33,880 nt of DNA from Neolewinella persica DSM 23188 (GTDB taxonomy: Bacteria; Bacteroidota; Bacteroidia; Chitinophagales; Saprospiraceae): positions 1 to 33,880 of the forward strand of contig NZ_KB890457.1 of assembly GCF_000373105.1 (NCBI RefSeq), in the 5' to 3' direction. A model generated the notes under the pieces. It had not been told where the DNA came from. It saw only the letters and a program-made list of their open reading frames with translations, and did not search any database. A program made the position numbers and the translations under genes. Positions 23,156 through 31,399 of the stretch are shown here, in pieces. Within the stretch, counting starts at the first letter, position 1. Each line of letters begins with the position of its first letter.

Positions 23156-23689
23156 CTAAAACCTGAAAACGGCGTACCCCTTCAACTGATAGGTGGACAC
23201 CGTAGTCAGCATAGAAGTTCCGATCTCGATGTCAGACAAAACGGATTCGAGCGGTATTTCTCTGGCCAGTAAGGATTGGCCACAAACCACCAGCTTGACG
23301 CCGGCGTCCTTCAGGGCTTTTACCAGGGGTGCGTTAGGGTTATCAACACCGAATTTCTTCTGGTAAGCCGCATTATTTAATGTGGCGAAGGTGGCCCCAC
23401 CGTGCATGGCCAGCACTACGTCGATCTTCCCGGCGGGAACGCCGCCGATGGCGTGGAGATTGATCATCCGGGCTACGTTGTTGAGGCCGAAGGATAAATC
23501 CGTTGGGTCTTCGGCTCCGGTAAATACGTCTACAACGATCTTGTAGACCTGGGTTGGATCGGGCTTAACCGTGGCCGTCGGGATATCGAAGATGGCGCCG
23601 AAATCTTTGATGATGGGGGCGACGCGCTCCTGAGCGGTCAGGGAGAAGGAAAGGGTAAAAAGACAGAAAAGGAGAAATGTGTGGCGCAT
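23156..23689 (-). CDS. Periplasmic DsrE/DsrF-like protein
   Basis: A 177-residue exported protein with signal MRHTFLLFCLFTLSFSLTAQ. The mature part has the DsrE-like alpha/beta layout: a strand at YKIVVDVFTG, a region of helices (LSFGLNNVARMINLHAIGG), IDVVLAMHGGATF, then a helix and VKLVVCGQSLLAREI with a conserved Cys in the typical place, and VSTYQLKGYAVFRF at the end. The Cys may carry sulfur as in DsrE-type sulfur-relay proteins, but the substrate is not known. The start at 23689 is preferred; the longer frame to 23857 has no signal peptide at its start and overlaps a dispersed repeat copy. Confidence 0.88.
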   Translation of the reverse strand: MRHTFLLFCLFTLSFSLTAQERVAPIIKDFGAIFDIPTATVKPDPTQVYKIVVDVFTGAEDPTDLSFGLNNVARMINLHAIGGVPAGKIDVVLAMHGGATFATLNNAAYQKKFGVDNPNAPLVKALKDAGVKLVVCGQSLLAREIPLESVLSDIEIGTSMLTTVSTYQLKGYAVFRF

Positions 23690-23788
23690 ATGACGATGGT
23701 TGTAGTGGGGCAAAGGTAGTGGATGTTCCGCCAGAATATGGCTCATGGAAAAACCAGCGTCCTGGTCCATATGGCTCTTCATCCATTC

Positions 23789-23809
23789 CCTTGCACCTGC
23801 GTTCGCGCC
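23789..23809 (-). repeat. Dispersed GC-rich repeat, copy e
   Basis: Minus-strand GGCGCGAA followed by CGCAGGTGCAAGG, about 100 bases upstream of the DsrE-like gene start. Confidence 0.65.
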
Positions 23810-23835
23810 TGGAAATAATCTAACGGACAGTCTTC

Positions 23836-23868
23836 CAAAAAAGAAGCCCCGGCTCATAGAGCCGGGGC
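23836..23868 (-). terminator. Intrinsic terminator of the 2376-residue protein gene
   Basis: On the minus strand GCCCCGGCTC and GAGCCGGGGC form a perfect 10-bp stem with a three-base loop, followed by TTCTTTTTT. It lies about 35 bases after the stop codon of the giant gene. Confidence 0.85.
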
Positions 23869-23902
23869 TAAAAAATACGTTTTGCTTAAATGTAAAAAAG
23901 TA

Positions 23903-26900
23903 TTAATCGTTTGAGCCGGGCCAGAAGAAGGAACCGCAGTCTACTTTTAGGATGGTGAAAGTTACGGAGGCAGACACCGGATCACAAGGTCCGGCGGGCT
24001 CTGCAGTTGTAAGTGTCAAAGTAACCGTGCCTCGGTTAACATCCTCAGGGCTTGGGGTATAGGTTGTTGCGGTTGCGAAGTCCACCATATCGTTATCGAA
24101 AGTTCCGTTTCCGCTGGAGGACCAGGTGCCGCCAAGAGAGGCCGGTGTAATGCTCGCGCCTTGCGTTAGGTCAATCGATTGGGTGGAACAAATGCTGGCT
24201 GGCGGGGCAACCGTCACCGTTACGTTACAGGCGATACCAACGTCAAGGCTCAGGTTTTCTCCACCCGAGGGGACCGCCCCCGTTGGAGGGGTTTGTCCGG
24301 TTGCGGGGTTGGCATCTGAATCGTCATCGTCACTGACGTCTCCATCAACATCGTTGGTCGTAAAGGCATAGAATTCAGGGTCAGCGATTGTGCCAATGTT
24401 GAATATTACGTAGTAATCTCCGGGGGGCAGGTTTTCGAAAATATAACGACCGTCAGTATCCGTAGTAGTAACAGGGTTGTAGGCCATGCCTTCGGCATCA
24501 AAGTCTACTACCACACCGGTGGCATTGTCATAAATGGTTACCGTCACGTTTTCTACCCCTGGCTCTCCCGGCGTTTGCAGGCCATCGTTGTTAAGGTCCA
24601 CAAAGGCTGTATCACCAACGGTGACGGGTGCGAAGAAGCCGAAGTCGAGGGTCATATTGCCATTGGCATCTTCGAATCCGAGCGCGGAGATGGTGTCCTG
24701 TCCGCCACCTTGTGCAGGTTCATTTTCCGGCTCATCGCCGATTACTAAGCTTATGGTATCCGAGGATACGGCAGTCCCAGAACCCCCGGTTTGAAGGCCT
24801 TCGTCATCGTTATCTTCATCATCATCCGGATCCGTTTCCATAAACCCACTGCTTGAATCATTAGACGATATCGGAGCACCAGTAGGTGAATTGGGGATAA
24901 CGACGTAGTAGTCTCCAGCAGATATGTTCGAGAACAAGTAATTACCATCTGTGTCTGTAACGACCGTAGCCGCATCCGCAGGATCGTCAACAACCATGCC
25001 ATCAGCATCCGTAAGAACTTGCATTCCCGTTGCCACGTCAAACAACTGAACTTCTACATTTGCTATACCGGTATCGGCATTGTTTTGCAGGCCATCGTTA
25101 TTATTATCCAGGAAGACGGTACTTCCCAGGGTTAAGGTCTGTTCAACTGCTGGAATCAGACCAACATCAAGGGTATGGTCAGTAGTATCATCGGTCATAT
25201 AAACAATGATCGGATAGCCCGTGAGGCCGGCCATGTCCATTAAGGTGGCATCGGAATCGTTAAGTTCAATGCTGTTACCTTCTCCCATATCTGCTTGAGT
25301 CAGGCTATAGGTATTTCCATCAAGGGTAACCAGCATAGAGGTAGCATCCCAAGGGCTGCTCATGTCATTAGCATCATAGCCAAATACGATGGCATATTCG
25401 GTATCGGTGTCTACATCAGAGAAATAGTAGTTACCATTTCCATCAGTTGTTTCCACAGCTTCGAACATCATCGTTGTCTTGTTGTAGAGGGATACCGGGA
25501 GATTGGGGATGGCTGGTTCACAAGCATCCTGAACGCCGTCCATGTCAGTATCTTCCCAAACGTAGTTGCCTATTTGAATGGGAAGGGTGCCACAAACCGC
25601 TACAGGGTCGCCAAGACCCGTAGACTTACCAAGTCCGGTATCATTATTAGACAATACTTCATACTGGCCCGTACGAGCGCCCGTTGAAGTATTGAATTTC
25701 ACGAAACCCTGGGTATTTGCATTACCACTACTATTAACCGGATCAAATGAAGTAGAGAGTACTTCTCCGCTACCGGGCAAGACCAAAAGACCACCTAGAG
25801 CAATTTCACCGTGTCCATTTCCATTTCCACTCGTATTTCCGTTTGACCAGAAGTCCTCAGAGTAATATTCTCCGTTATTGCTCGGTCCGTCATCAGGCCT
25901 TGAACCAATAAACTGGCTTCCGGAATCTGGTGCCATACAGTCTGAGCTGGTATTTTCTACCACCCAGTTTCCTTTCACGTTACAGATGTGTACAATGTCA
26001 CCCGCAGATTCTTTATCGATTACTCCTTGGTTGAAGCCATTAGCTACAGGGGGAAACTGTCTGTAGCCAAATTGGCTTGCGGTTCTATCAGACAAGCCAA
26101 TGATCATATCTCCATTATCCGCAAAGGCCAAGTCCTTAAAGAGGGGTGCGGCGAACTCAATTCTTGTACTATTTCCTCCACCTTGAGTACCGAAAGAAAA
26201 GTCCGCGTAATCGTCACTCCAGGGTTGCCAGTCAGCCTCTTCCTGATGATTAAAGGAAGATCCAAGTTCACGGTTATACTCCAATCCGAAGGATACTTCG
26301 GTGAAGAAACCGGCCATTGGGTCGGTAGGGTCAAAGCTTAGGACAATGGCTTCCATATCCTCCCTAAGCCCGTTATTTTCTGCAGAACAAACGCCACCGA
26401 TATAGCCGCGACCATTGCTAAAGTCAAGGGCAAAAGGCCGGAACTCCCCGTTTACACAGTTCGGGAAGCCGGGAATACTTGTCATGAGGTAACGATTAAC
26501 AATCGCTCCGGGAGGAGCGGAGCCATTCGTTGGAATCAATGAAGGATCGCTTACATCAATAGCGATTAGGGAACGTTCAAACAGGTTTACGGTCCAAAGG
26601 GTATTTTCATCTTCACTCAGGTCGATATCCCCGTAGGCTACTTTACCGACTTTACCGAAGGCGTCAAGGTCTACGGTTGCATCGTTCTGGCCATCAGACA
26701 ATTGATTGTCCGCGTTTACCGCTCCAGTTACATTAACCCGATCAATGCTACCGAAGTCAAGTGCAGCACCTCCATTCGCCGGAGTTACCCCCGCCAAAGT
26801 AAAGTTTGTAATGGGCGCTGTCCCGGTTGGGTCCAGTCGGTAAATTCCACTGATCCCGGCAGGACCTAAACCGACATGTCGCTTCAAGAATGCGCCAGTG

Positions 26901-29900
26901 TAAAACATTTGCTGCTCCCGGTGATAGTCTGTTCCCCAGATGGTGCCCAACTCTTGTATTTCACCAATCGGCGTTGGAGCCGCAGCGGTTCCGGCGCCTG
27001 GATCTCCATCCTCCTGGTATGGACTGACGATAAAGCCAGGATCCGAATTACCGACTCCTGAGCCATTGGCATAACAAGCGACTCCAACCGTTGGGTTATC
27101 CGTATCGCAATAGTCAGCAGGATTGAGCACGCCGTAGTCTACCTCACAGCCGGGGCCGGTGACAAATTGCGTGTTTGTTCCATTGTCCATTCCGGATGCG
27201 CTGGGGCTTAAGTGTTCTTGGAAAGGGGTTGAGAATTCTACCCGGACTGGGTAAGTCAGGCCACTACCATCTACACTCCAGTTACCATTTGCATTGGTAT
27301 AGGTAACCAACGAAGGCGTATCACTGTCGCATTCATAAATCTCTACGAGTGCGTTCCCCTGTCCGGGGTTTCCAGCCATCAGGCCATCGTTTTCTTCGTC
27401 AAGGAAGACCATACCTCCAAGAAGGTCACCACCTGCGGTACAGTCCTCTGTACAGACGAGCGGAAGGTTATTCAGATCAACGAAGGCATCCCCCTGAGCC
27501 AAGTCAAAAGAAAAGAAGTGTGGGTTTGCCGCCAACGTAAAGTCAAGCAGCATATCCCCTGCACCATTAACATCTGAACCGAGCAACAGTGGATCTGAAC
27601 TTCCTGGGTTGTCTCCAGTTCCTCCGGTAGGGTCCAGCACCATATCCCCATCTCCAAATCCACCAGGAGTGCCCGTCAGCACTTGGTTTCCAGGAGGCGC
27701 ATAAGACATGGTATAACGGCCTGCCGTAACGGGAGCTCCCGTAGCAATCCAGGCGTACCGCCCTGTGGTGCCATCTTGTAACACTCCCGTTTCGGAAAGA
27801 ATCAGGATACTCCCTCCGGGAGGAGGAATTACAGCAATAGAGCCTCCTGTTATAATCTCGCCGGTATTCGTACAATAGATATAACCGGCAGGGTCAGTTG
27901 GTGGAAATACAAACTTTGCTTCTTCGAAGCAGTCAGGGGCGTCCACAAAACGAATAACAACTAACTCGGAGGAGTTACAAATAAGGCCCGTAAGGGTATA
28001 ATCGATACCGGTAGCATCTACCAGCGTATTACCTCGCGTCAGCGTTTGGAACGCACCTCCGTCAACGCTATACTCTAACTCTCCTGTGGCTGGACCATTT
28101 ACCCAATCCAAGGTAACGGTAAAATTATAATTACCTGCATTACAGGAGGTAATATCCGCGGCAATAATGGTAATGTTGCAAATACAATCTTCGGGCGCAT
28201 CATAAGCATCCACTTCCGTATCGGTACAGGCCGTAGCGACAGCAAATGCTGCAGTTACATCAATATCTTGAACACCATCCGAAGTAATATTATTAAACAC
28301 CATGTTTTCTGTTCCACTTGCCAAAGAAGGAACAAATGATTGAACTAATCCATTATCCGTAGATATGATGATGGTATCGCCCGGAGAAGCTCCAGAATAG
28401 GTGTAATTCACCGTAAGGCTATAAGAATCGTCTGTGAGGCTACAACCGGTCGGAATAGCAGAATTAACCATAATCACACAAAGCGGCCCTTCCTGCACCC
28501 CCACATCAAGACCATGGTTATTTTCACCAGCATCTGCCGTACTAAAAGCAATGACGCCCATATTATCTGCATCCGAGTCATTGACATCGGTGAGTGGGTC
28601 GTTGGTTGTTGTTCCGCCGGTTGTTGTAAACTGGCTGATATTATTGTCAACCGCCTGCACATCTGCAAGGGCTACCCGAATTTCGTAGTTCATATTCGGC
28701 TCCACCTCGGTAGCGCCGTTTGACCATGTTTGGTCCGTATCATCTGTATTACTAAACACGTAGTATCCGTCTCCCTGAACGGCATCGGCTGCCGTAGTTG
28801 TTTCTGCCACTTTTGTGAAAGTAGCCGGAGCGGTTTCCTTGAAAAGCTCTACGGTTACGCCATTGATTCCAGGCTCACCTGCGGTTTGCAGGCCATCCGT
28901 GTTCGTATCCACCCAGAGGCGGTTACCGATCTGGATGGGTGTTGGATCAGAAAGGGCGATCATATCACCAAGGCCGTTGGCTTTGGCGAAAGTTGGGCCA
29001 TCGTCGTCGCCTACGTTCACGGCGGTACTAAAGACCAGGAAATTCTGAATCCGCTGACCGTCACTGTTGCGGTACCAAACAACGCCCGCATCGTAAAATT
29101 CTGCGGAGCTGTTAATGGGGTCCGTCATGATGGTCACTACTTCTTCCTGACCGGGAACGATGACCATACCGCCCTGGGTCACTTCGTTGTGGAAGTTATC
29201 GTAGTCGTCCTGGGAATAGAATTCGCCGCCACCAGGGCCATTGGAATTAGCATTGGGTGGGGTTGGGCCGGAAACTCCGCCACAAGCTCCACCTGATTCT
29301 AGGGTCCAGCCTGCTGTTGCATCTCCACAAGCGCGGAGGATGTCCCCTTCGGCTACACCGTCATATAAGCCATTGAAGCTGGAACCGGCGTTGATGGTAA
29401 AGCCGGTAGGAGGCCGTTGCAGGTGGCCGGTCTGGTCACCAAAACGATCCCGGAAACCGAGGACCATATTGCCGCCATCAAACTCGATGTCCGTGAGCAT
29501 TGGTTGGGGATAGGCCCGGTCCTGGAAAAAATTGGTGCCGTTTGGCGGACGGTTAAATACTGTCCACTCCGTTACCCAGGGATTCCAGGCGGCAGAGGTT
29601 CTACCATTACTGGAATTGATGGCTAGTCCTCTTCCGTAATTGAGAGGGAAGGTGAGAACAGGCGTGTTGTCAACCATCCCCGTCATGATGTCGAAGGAAT
29701 AAACGTTTGCGCTGAGTGAAGCACGGTTTCCAGCAGGTAGCGTATTTTGATTACAAGCGGTATTGGCAGGTATAGGACCGCCCGCAAAAGTACCAATGGT
29801 CGATTCTCCAGAACAGACGGTGCCGATGTATACTTTTCCATCACGAATTCCAAGGCCAAAAGGACGAAAATCCACCCCATCACCACAGGGAGCTGGTAGA

Positions 29901-31033
29901 GCAACAGATTGTACCATGGTGATGTCAGCGACCGTGTATGGCGTTGATTTTGCAGGAAAGTAATATAACCTCCGGTCAAAAAGATTTACCACATAAAGGG
30001 TCTCTCCGTCCTCCGAGATGTCCAGGTCTCCAAAACTCATTTTACCGACCCAATCCCAGGAATTATCATCTCTTTCCCAAACAGCCTGCGCCGCGCCATC
30101 GGCAGGGTGAGGGTCTCCAGATAAAGGTTGTGTCGGGATGCCAAGGGCATCGAAATCGATGTACTCTGTAACTGTAGGAGAGTTTGTCCCAGGATTTTGG
30201 ATACGATAAATAACACCGGACTTTCCATTAGACTTGAAGCCGGCGTGTCGTTTCATGAATGCCGCTGCGAAAGCGGATCGTGTTTCACGTTGATAGGCAA
30301 CACCGTAGGTAGAACCAATATCATTAGAATTAGCTAACGCTGCTTTCGGTCCGTTAAAACTACCGCCGTCATCACACGTCGCATTAATCCCAGCGTCGAA
30401 ACAGCCCGAGTCATAGCCAAAGCGAATAAATGTTTCGCCGGTACCCCCTGGCTGCGGTCCTTCAATAAAACAGGTGGTTACCAGATCTGGATCATCCTGA
30501 CTGTACTGGTCCGGGTTCTCCAGTGCCACATCAACTTCATCACCCCGGGAGGCAAAGAACACCGTGGTGGCACCTGCCGCCCCCGGGAAAAAACCCGTTG
30601 GCAAATTGGTTACTTCAAGACGATATGGATTGTCGTTGCCCGGAGCGAAGGTGTACTGCCCACTACTTTCGGTTAACACCGTAGGCGTTTCATCAGCAGC
30701 ATAGGCAGTTACGGTAACTCCCGAAATTAATGGTTCAGTTGTAGCTAATCTTACCCCATTCCCATTAAAGTCCTGGAATACGTTGACACATATAGACAGC
30801 GGATCGCCAACCGGGTTAACAAAGGTGGCATTTGGCTCCCCTTCTAATGCACTAGTTTTCCATGCCTTAAAGGCATCACTATCTGCTGAGATACCTCCAA
30901 AGAAGATAGCCGGGTTAATCCAGGAATAATCAGGAACATACGTATTTGCCTGGGCAGGAGTAGCCAGCAGAAATACAACTGAAATGGACAGGAGTAGGCA
31001 TAAGTGCTGTTTAGCACGCGCTATTACTTTCAT
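23903..31033 (-). CDS. Giant secreted SdrD-B-domain / propeller-like surface protein
   Basis: A 2376-residue protein. A signal peptide (about 1-29, ending PAQA) is followed by a first SdrD B-like domain (about 77-185: ICVNVFQDFNGNGVR). A region of about 480 residues (215-690) has propeller-like blades (FGDLDISEDGETLYVVNLF and ILTD-type repeats). A second SdrD B-like domain follows (about 700-850), then Ig-like Cys-containing modules, and a second copy of the 480-residue region (about 1340-1830: YGDIDLSEDENTLWTVNLF). Three more SdrD B-like domains close the protein (NYVWEDTDMDGVQD, STVFLDNNNDGLQN, DTAFVDLNNDGLQT), with Asp-rich calcium-binding loops. The C-terminus is VDCGSFFWPGSND, which is not a recognisable type 9 sorting domain. 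A surface adhesin or matrix role is inferred from the domain types. Confidence 0.88.
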   Translation of the reverse strand: MKVIARAKQHLCLLLSISVVFLLATPAQANTYVPDYSWINPAIFFGGISADSDAFKAWKTSALEGEPNATFVNPVGDPLSICVNVFQDFNGNGVRLATTEPLISGVTVTAYAADETPTVLTESSGQYTFAPGNDNPYRLEVTNLPTGFFPGAAGATTVFFASRGDEVDVALENPDQYSQDDPDLVTTCFIEGPQPGGTGETFIRFGYDSGCFDAGINATCDDGGSFNGPKAALANSNDIGSTYGVAYQRETRSAFAAAFMKRHAGFKSNGKSGVIYRIQNPGTNSPTVTEYIDFDALGIPTQPLSGDPHPADGAAQAVWERDDNSWDWVGKMSFGDLDISEDGETLYVVNLFDRRLYYFPAKSTPYTVADITMVQSVALPAPCGDGVDFRPFGLGIRDGKVYIGTVCSGESTIGTFAGGPIPANTACNQNTLPAGNRASLSANVYSFDIMTGMVDNTPVLTFPLNYGRGLAINSSNGRTSAAWNPWVTEWTVFNRPPNGTNFFQDRAYPQPMLTDIEFDGGNMVLGFRDRFGDQTGHLQRPPTGFTINAGSSFNGLYDGVAEGDILRACGDATAGWTLESGGACGGVSGPTPPNANSNGPGGGEFYSQDDYDNFHNEVTQGGMVIVPGQEEVVTIMTDPINSSAEFYDAGVVWYRNSDGQRIQNFLVFSTAVNVGDDDGPTFAKANGLGDMIALSDPTPIQIGNRLWVDTNTDGLQTAGEPGINGVTVELFKETAPATFTKVAETTTAADAVQGDGYYVFSNTDDTDQTWSNGATEVEPNMNYEIRVALADVQAVDNNISQFTTTGGTTTNDPLTDVNDSDADNMGVIAFSTADAGENNHGLDVGVQEGPLCVIMVNSAIPTGCSLTDDSYSLTVNYTYSGASPGDTIIISTDNGLVQSFVPSLASGTENMVFNNITSDGVQDIDVTAAFAVATACTDTEVDAYDAPEDCICNITIIAADITSCNAGNYNFTVTLDWVNGPATGELEYSVDGGAFQTLTRGNTLVDATGIDYTLTGLICNSSELVVIRFVDAPDCFEEAKFVFPPTDPAGYIYCTNTGEIITGGSIAVIPPPGGSILILSETGVLQDGTTGRYAWIATGAPVTAGRYTMSYAPPGNQVLTGTPGGFGDGDMVLDPTGGTGDNPGSSDPLLLGSDVNGAGDMLLDFTLAANPHFFSFDLAQGDAFVDLNNLPLVCTEDCTAGGDLLGGMVFLDEENDGLMAGNPGQGNALVEIYECDSDTPSLVTYTNANGNWSVDGSGLTYPVRVEFSTPFQEHLSPSASGMDNGTNTQFVTGPGCEVDYGVLNPADYCDTDNPTVGVACYANGSGVGNSDPGFIVSPYQEDGDPGAGTAAAPTPIGEIQELGTIWGTDYHREQQMFYTGAFLKRHVGLGPAGISGIYRLDPTGTAPITNFTLAGVTPANGGAALDFGSIDRVNVTGAVNADNQLSDGQNDATVDLDAFGKVGKVAYGDIDLSEDENTLWTVNLFERSLIAIDVSDPSLIPTNGSAPPGAIVNRYLMTSIPGFPNCVNGEFRPFALDFSNGRGYIGGVCSAENNGLREDMEAIVLSFDPTDPMAGFFTEVSFGLEYNRELGSSFNHQEEADWQPWSDDYADFSFGTQGGGNSTRIEFAAPLFKDLAFADNGDMIIGLSDRTASQFGYRQFPPVANGFNQGVIDKESAGDIVHICNVKGNWVVENTSSDCMAPDSGSQFIGSRPDDGPSNNGEYYSEDFWSNGNTSGNGNGHGEIALGGLLVLPGSGEVLSTSFDPVNSSGNANTQGFVKFNTSTGARTGQYEVLSNNDTGLGKSTGLGDPVAVCGTLPIQIGNYVWEDTDMDGVQDACEPAIPNLPVSLYNKTTMMFEAVETTDGNGNYYFSDVDTDTEYAIVFGYDANDMSSPWDATSMLVTLDGNTYSLTQADMGEGNSIELNDSDATLMDMAGLTGYPIIVYMTDDTTDHTLDVGLIPAVEQTLTLGSTVFLDNNNDGLQNNADTGIANVEVQLFDVATGMQVLTDADGMVVDDPADAATVVTDTDGNYLFSNISAGDYYVVIPNSPTGAPISSNDSSSGFMETDPDDDEDNDDEGLQTGGSGTAVSSDTISLVIGDEPENEPAQGGGQDTISALGFEDANGNMTLDFGFFAPVTVGDTAFVDLNNDGLQTPGEPGVENVTVTIYDNATGVVVDFDAEGMAYNPVTTTDTDGRYIFENLPPGDYYVIFNIGTIADPEFYAFTTNDVDGDVSDDDDSDANPATGQTPPTGAVPSGGENLSLDVGIACNVTVTVAPPASICSTQSIDLTQGASITPASLGGTWSSSGNGTFDNDMVDFATATTYTPSPEDVNRGTVTLTLTTAEPAGPCDPVSASVTFTILKVDCGSFFWPGSND

Positions 31034-31134
31034 GAGGTCTTATTTTTCACGAGTACGCGGAAAGGCCGCTTAAACTAAAACTTGAAAAAAGAATAAGCCA
31101 AAATTCAGGACAGATTTGGCATTAATACTGGCAA

Positions 31135-31142
31135 CAAATATA
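31135..31142 (-). promoter_or_regulatory. Candidate -7 promoter element
   Basis: On the minus strand TATATTTG fits the Bacteroidota TAnnTTTG consensus and lies about 100 bases upstream of the giant gene ATG. No matching -33 TTTG at ideal spacing is seen. Confidence 0.35.
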
Positions 31143-31258
31143 GTCAACCTTACCACTATTACACAGTTTCTAGCATGGTTTTGCTGTGGAGTGGTTAAAT
31201 AGCCTTAAAAACGTTGTCATTTTCTGTTCCATGAAGGCATGTTTCAACTCCACTTCCA

Positions 31259-31295
31259 CAAAAAAGTAGCCCCGACCAACTCGGGTCAGGGCTAC
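31259..31295 (-). terminator. Intrinsic terminator of the right-edge gene
   Basis: On the minus strand GTAGCCCTGACC pairs with GGTCGGGGCTAC (one mismatch) and is followed by TTTTTTG. It ends the transcript of the partial repeat protein gene. Confidence 0.8.
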
Positions 31296-31399
31296 AGTAT
31301 GCGTGTTCGTTAAAACAGTGTGAGAGACACAAAACGATAAGCATTTCAAAATAAAGTGTCTGTTTCCTATAATTAGGAATAAAGGGAAAAAAGAAAAAA

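Larger units (their letters stand above)
31034..31399. other. 366-base intergenic region between the two giant genes
   Basis: It holds the terminator of the upstream partial gene, a TATATTTG promoter candidate and the leader of the 2376-residue gene. No coding sequence is seen. Confidence 0.5.

Noticed and set aside
23690..23857. Longer N-terminus for the DsrE-like protein
   Set aside because: The extra residues precede a good signal peptide and cover a dispersed repeat copy, so 23689 is the better start.
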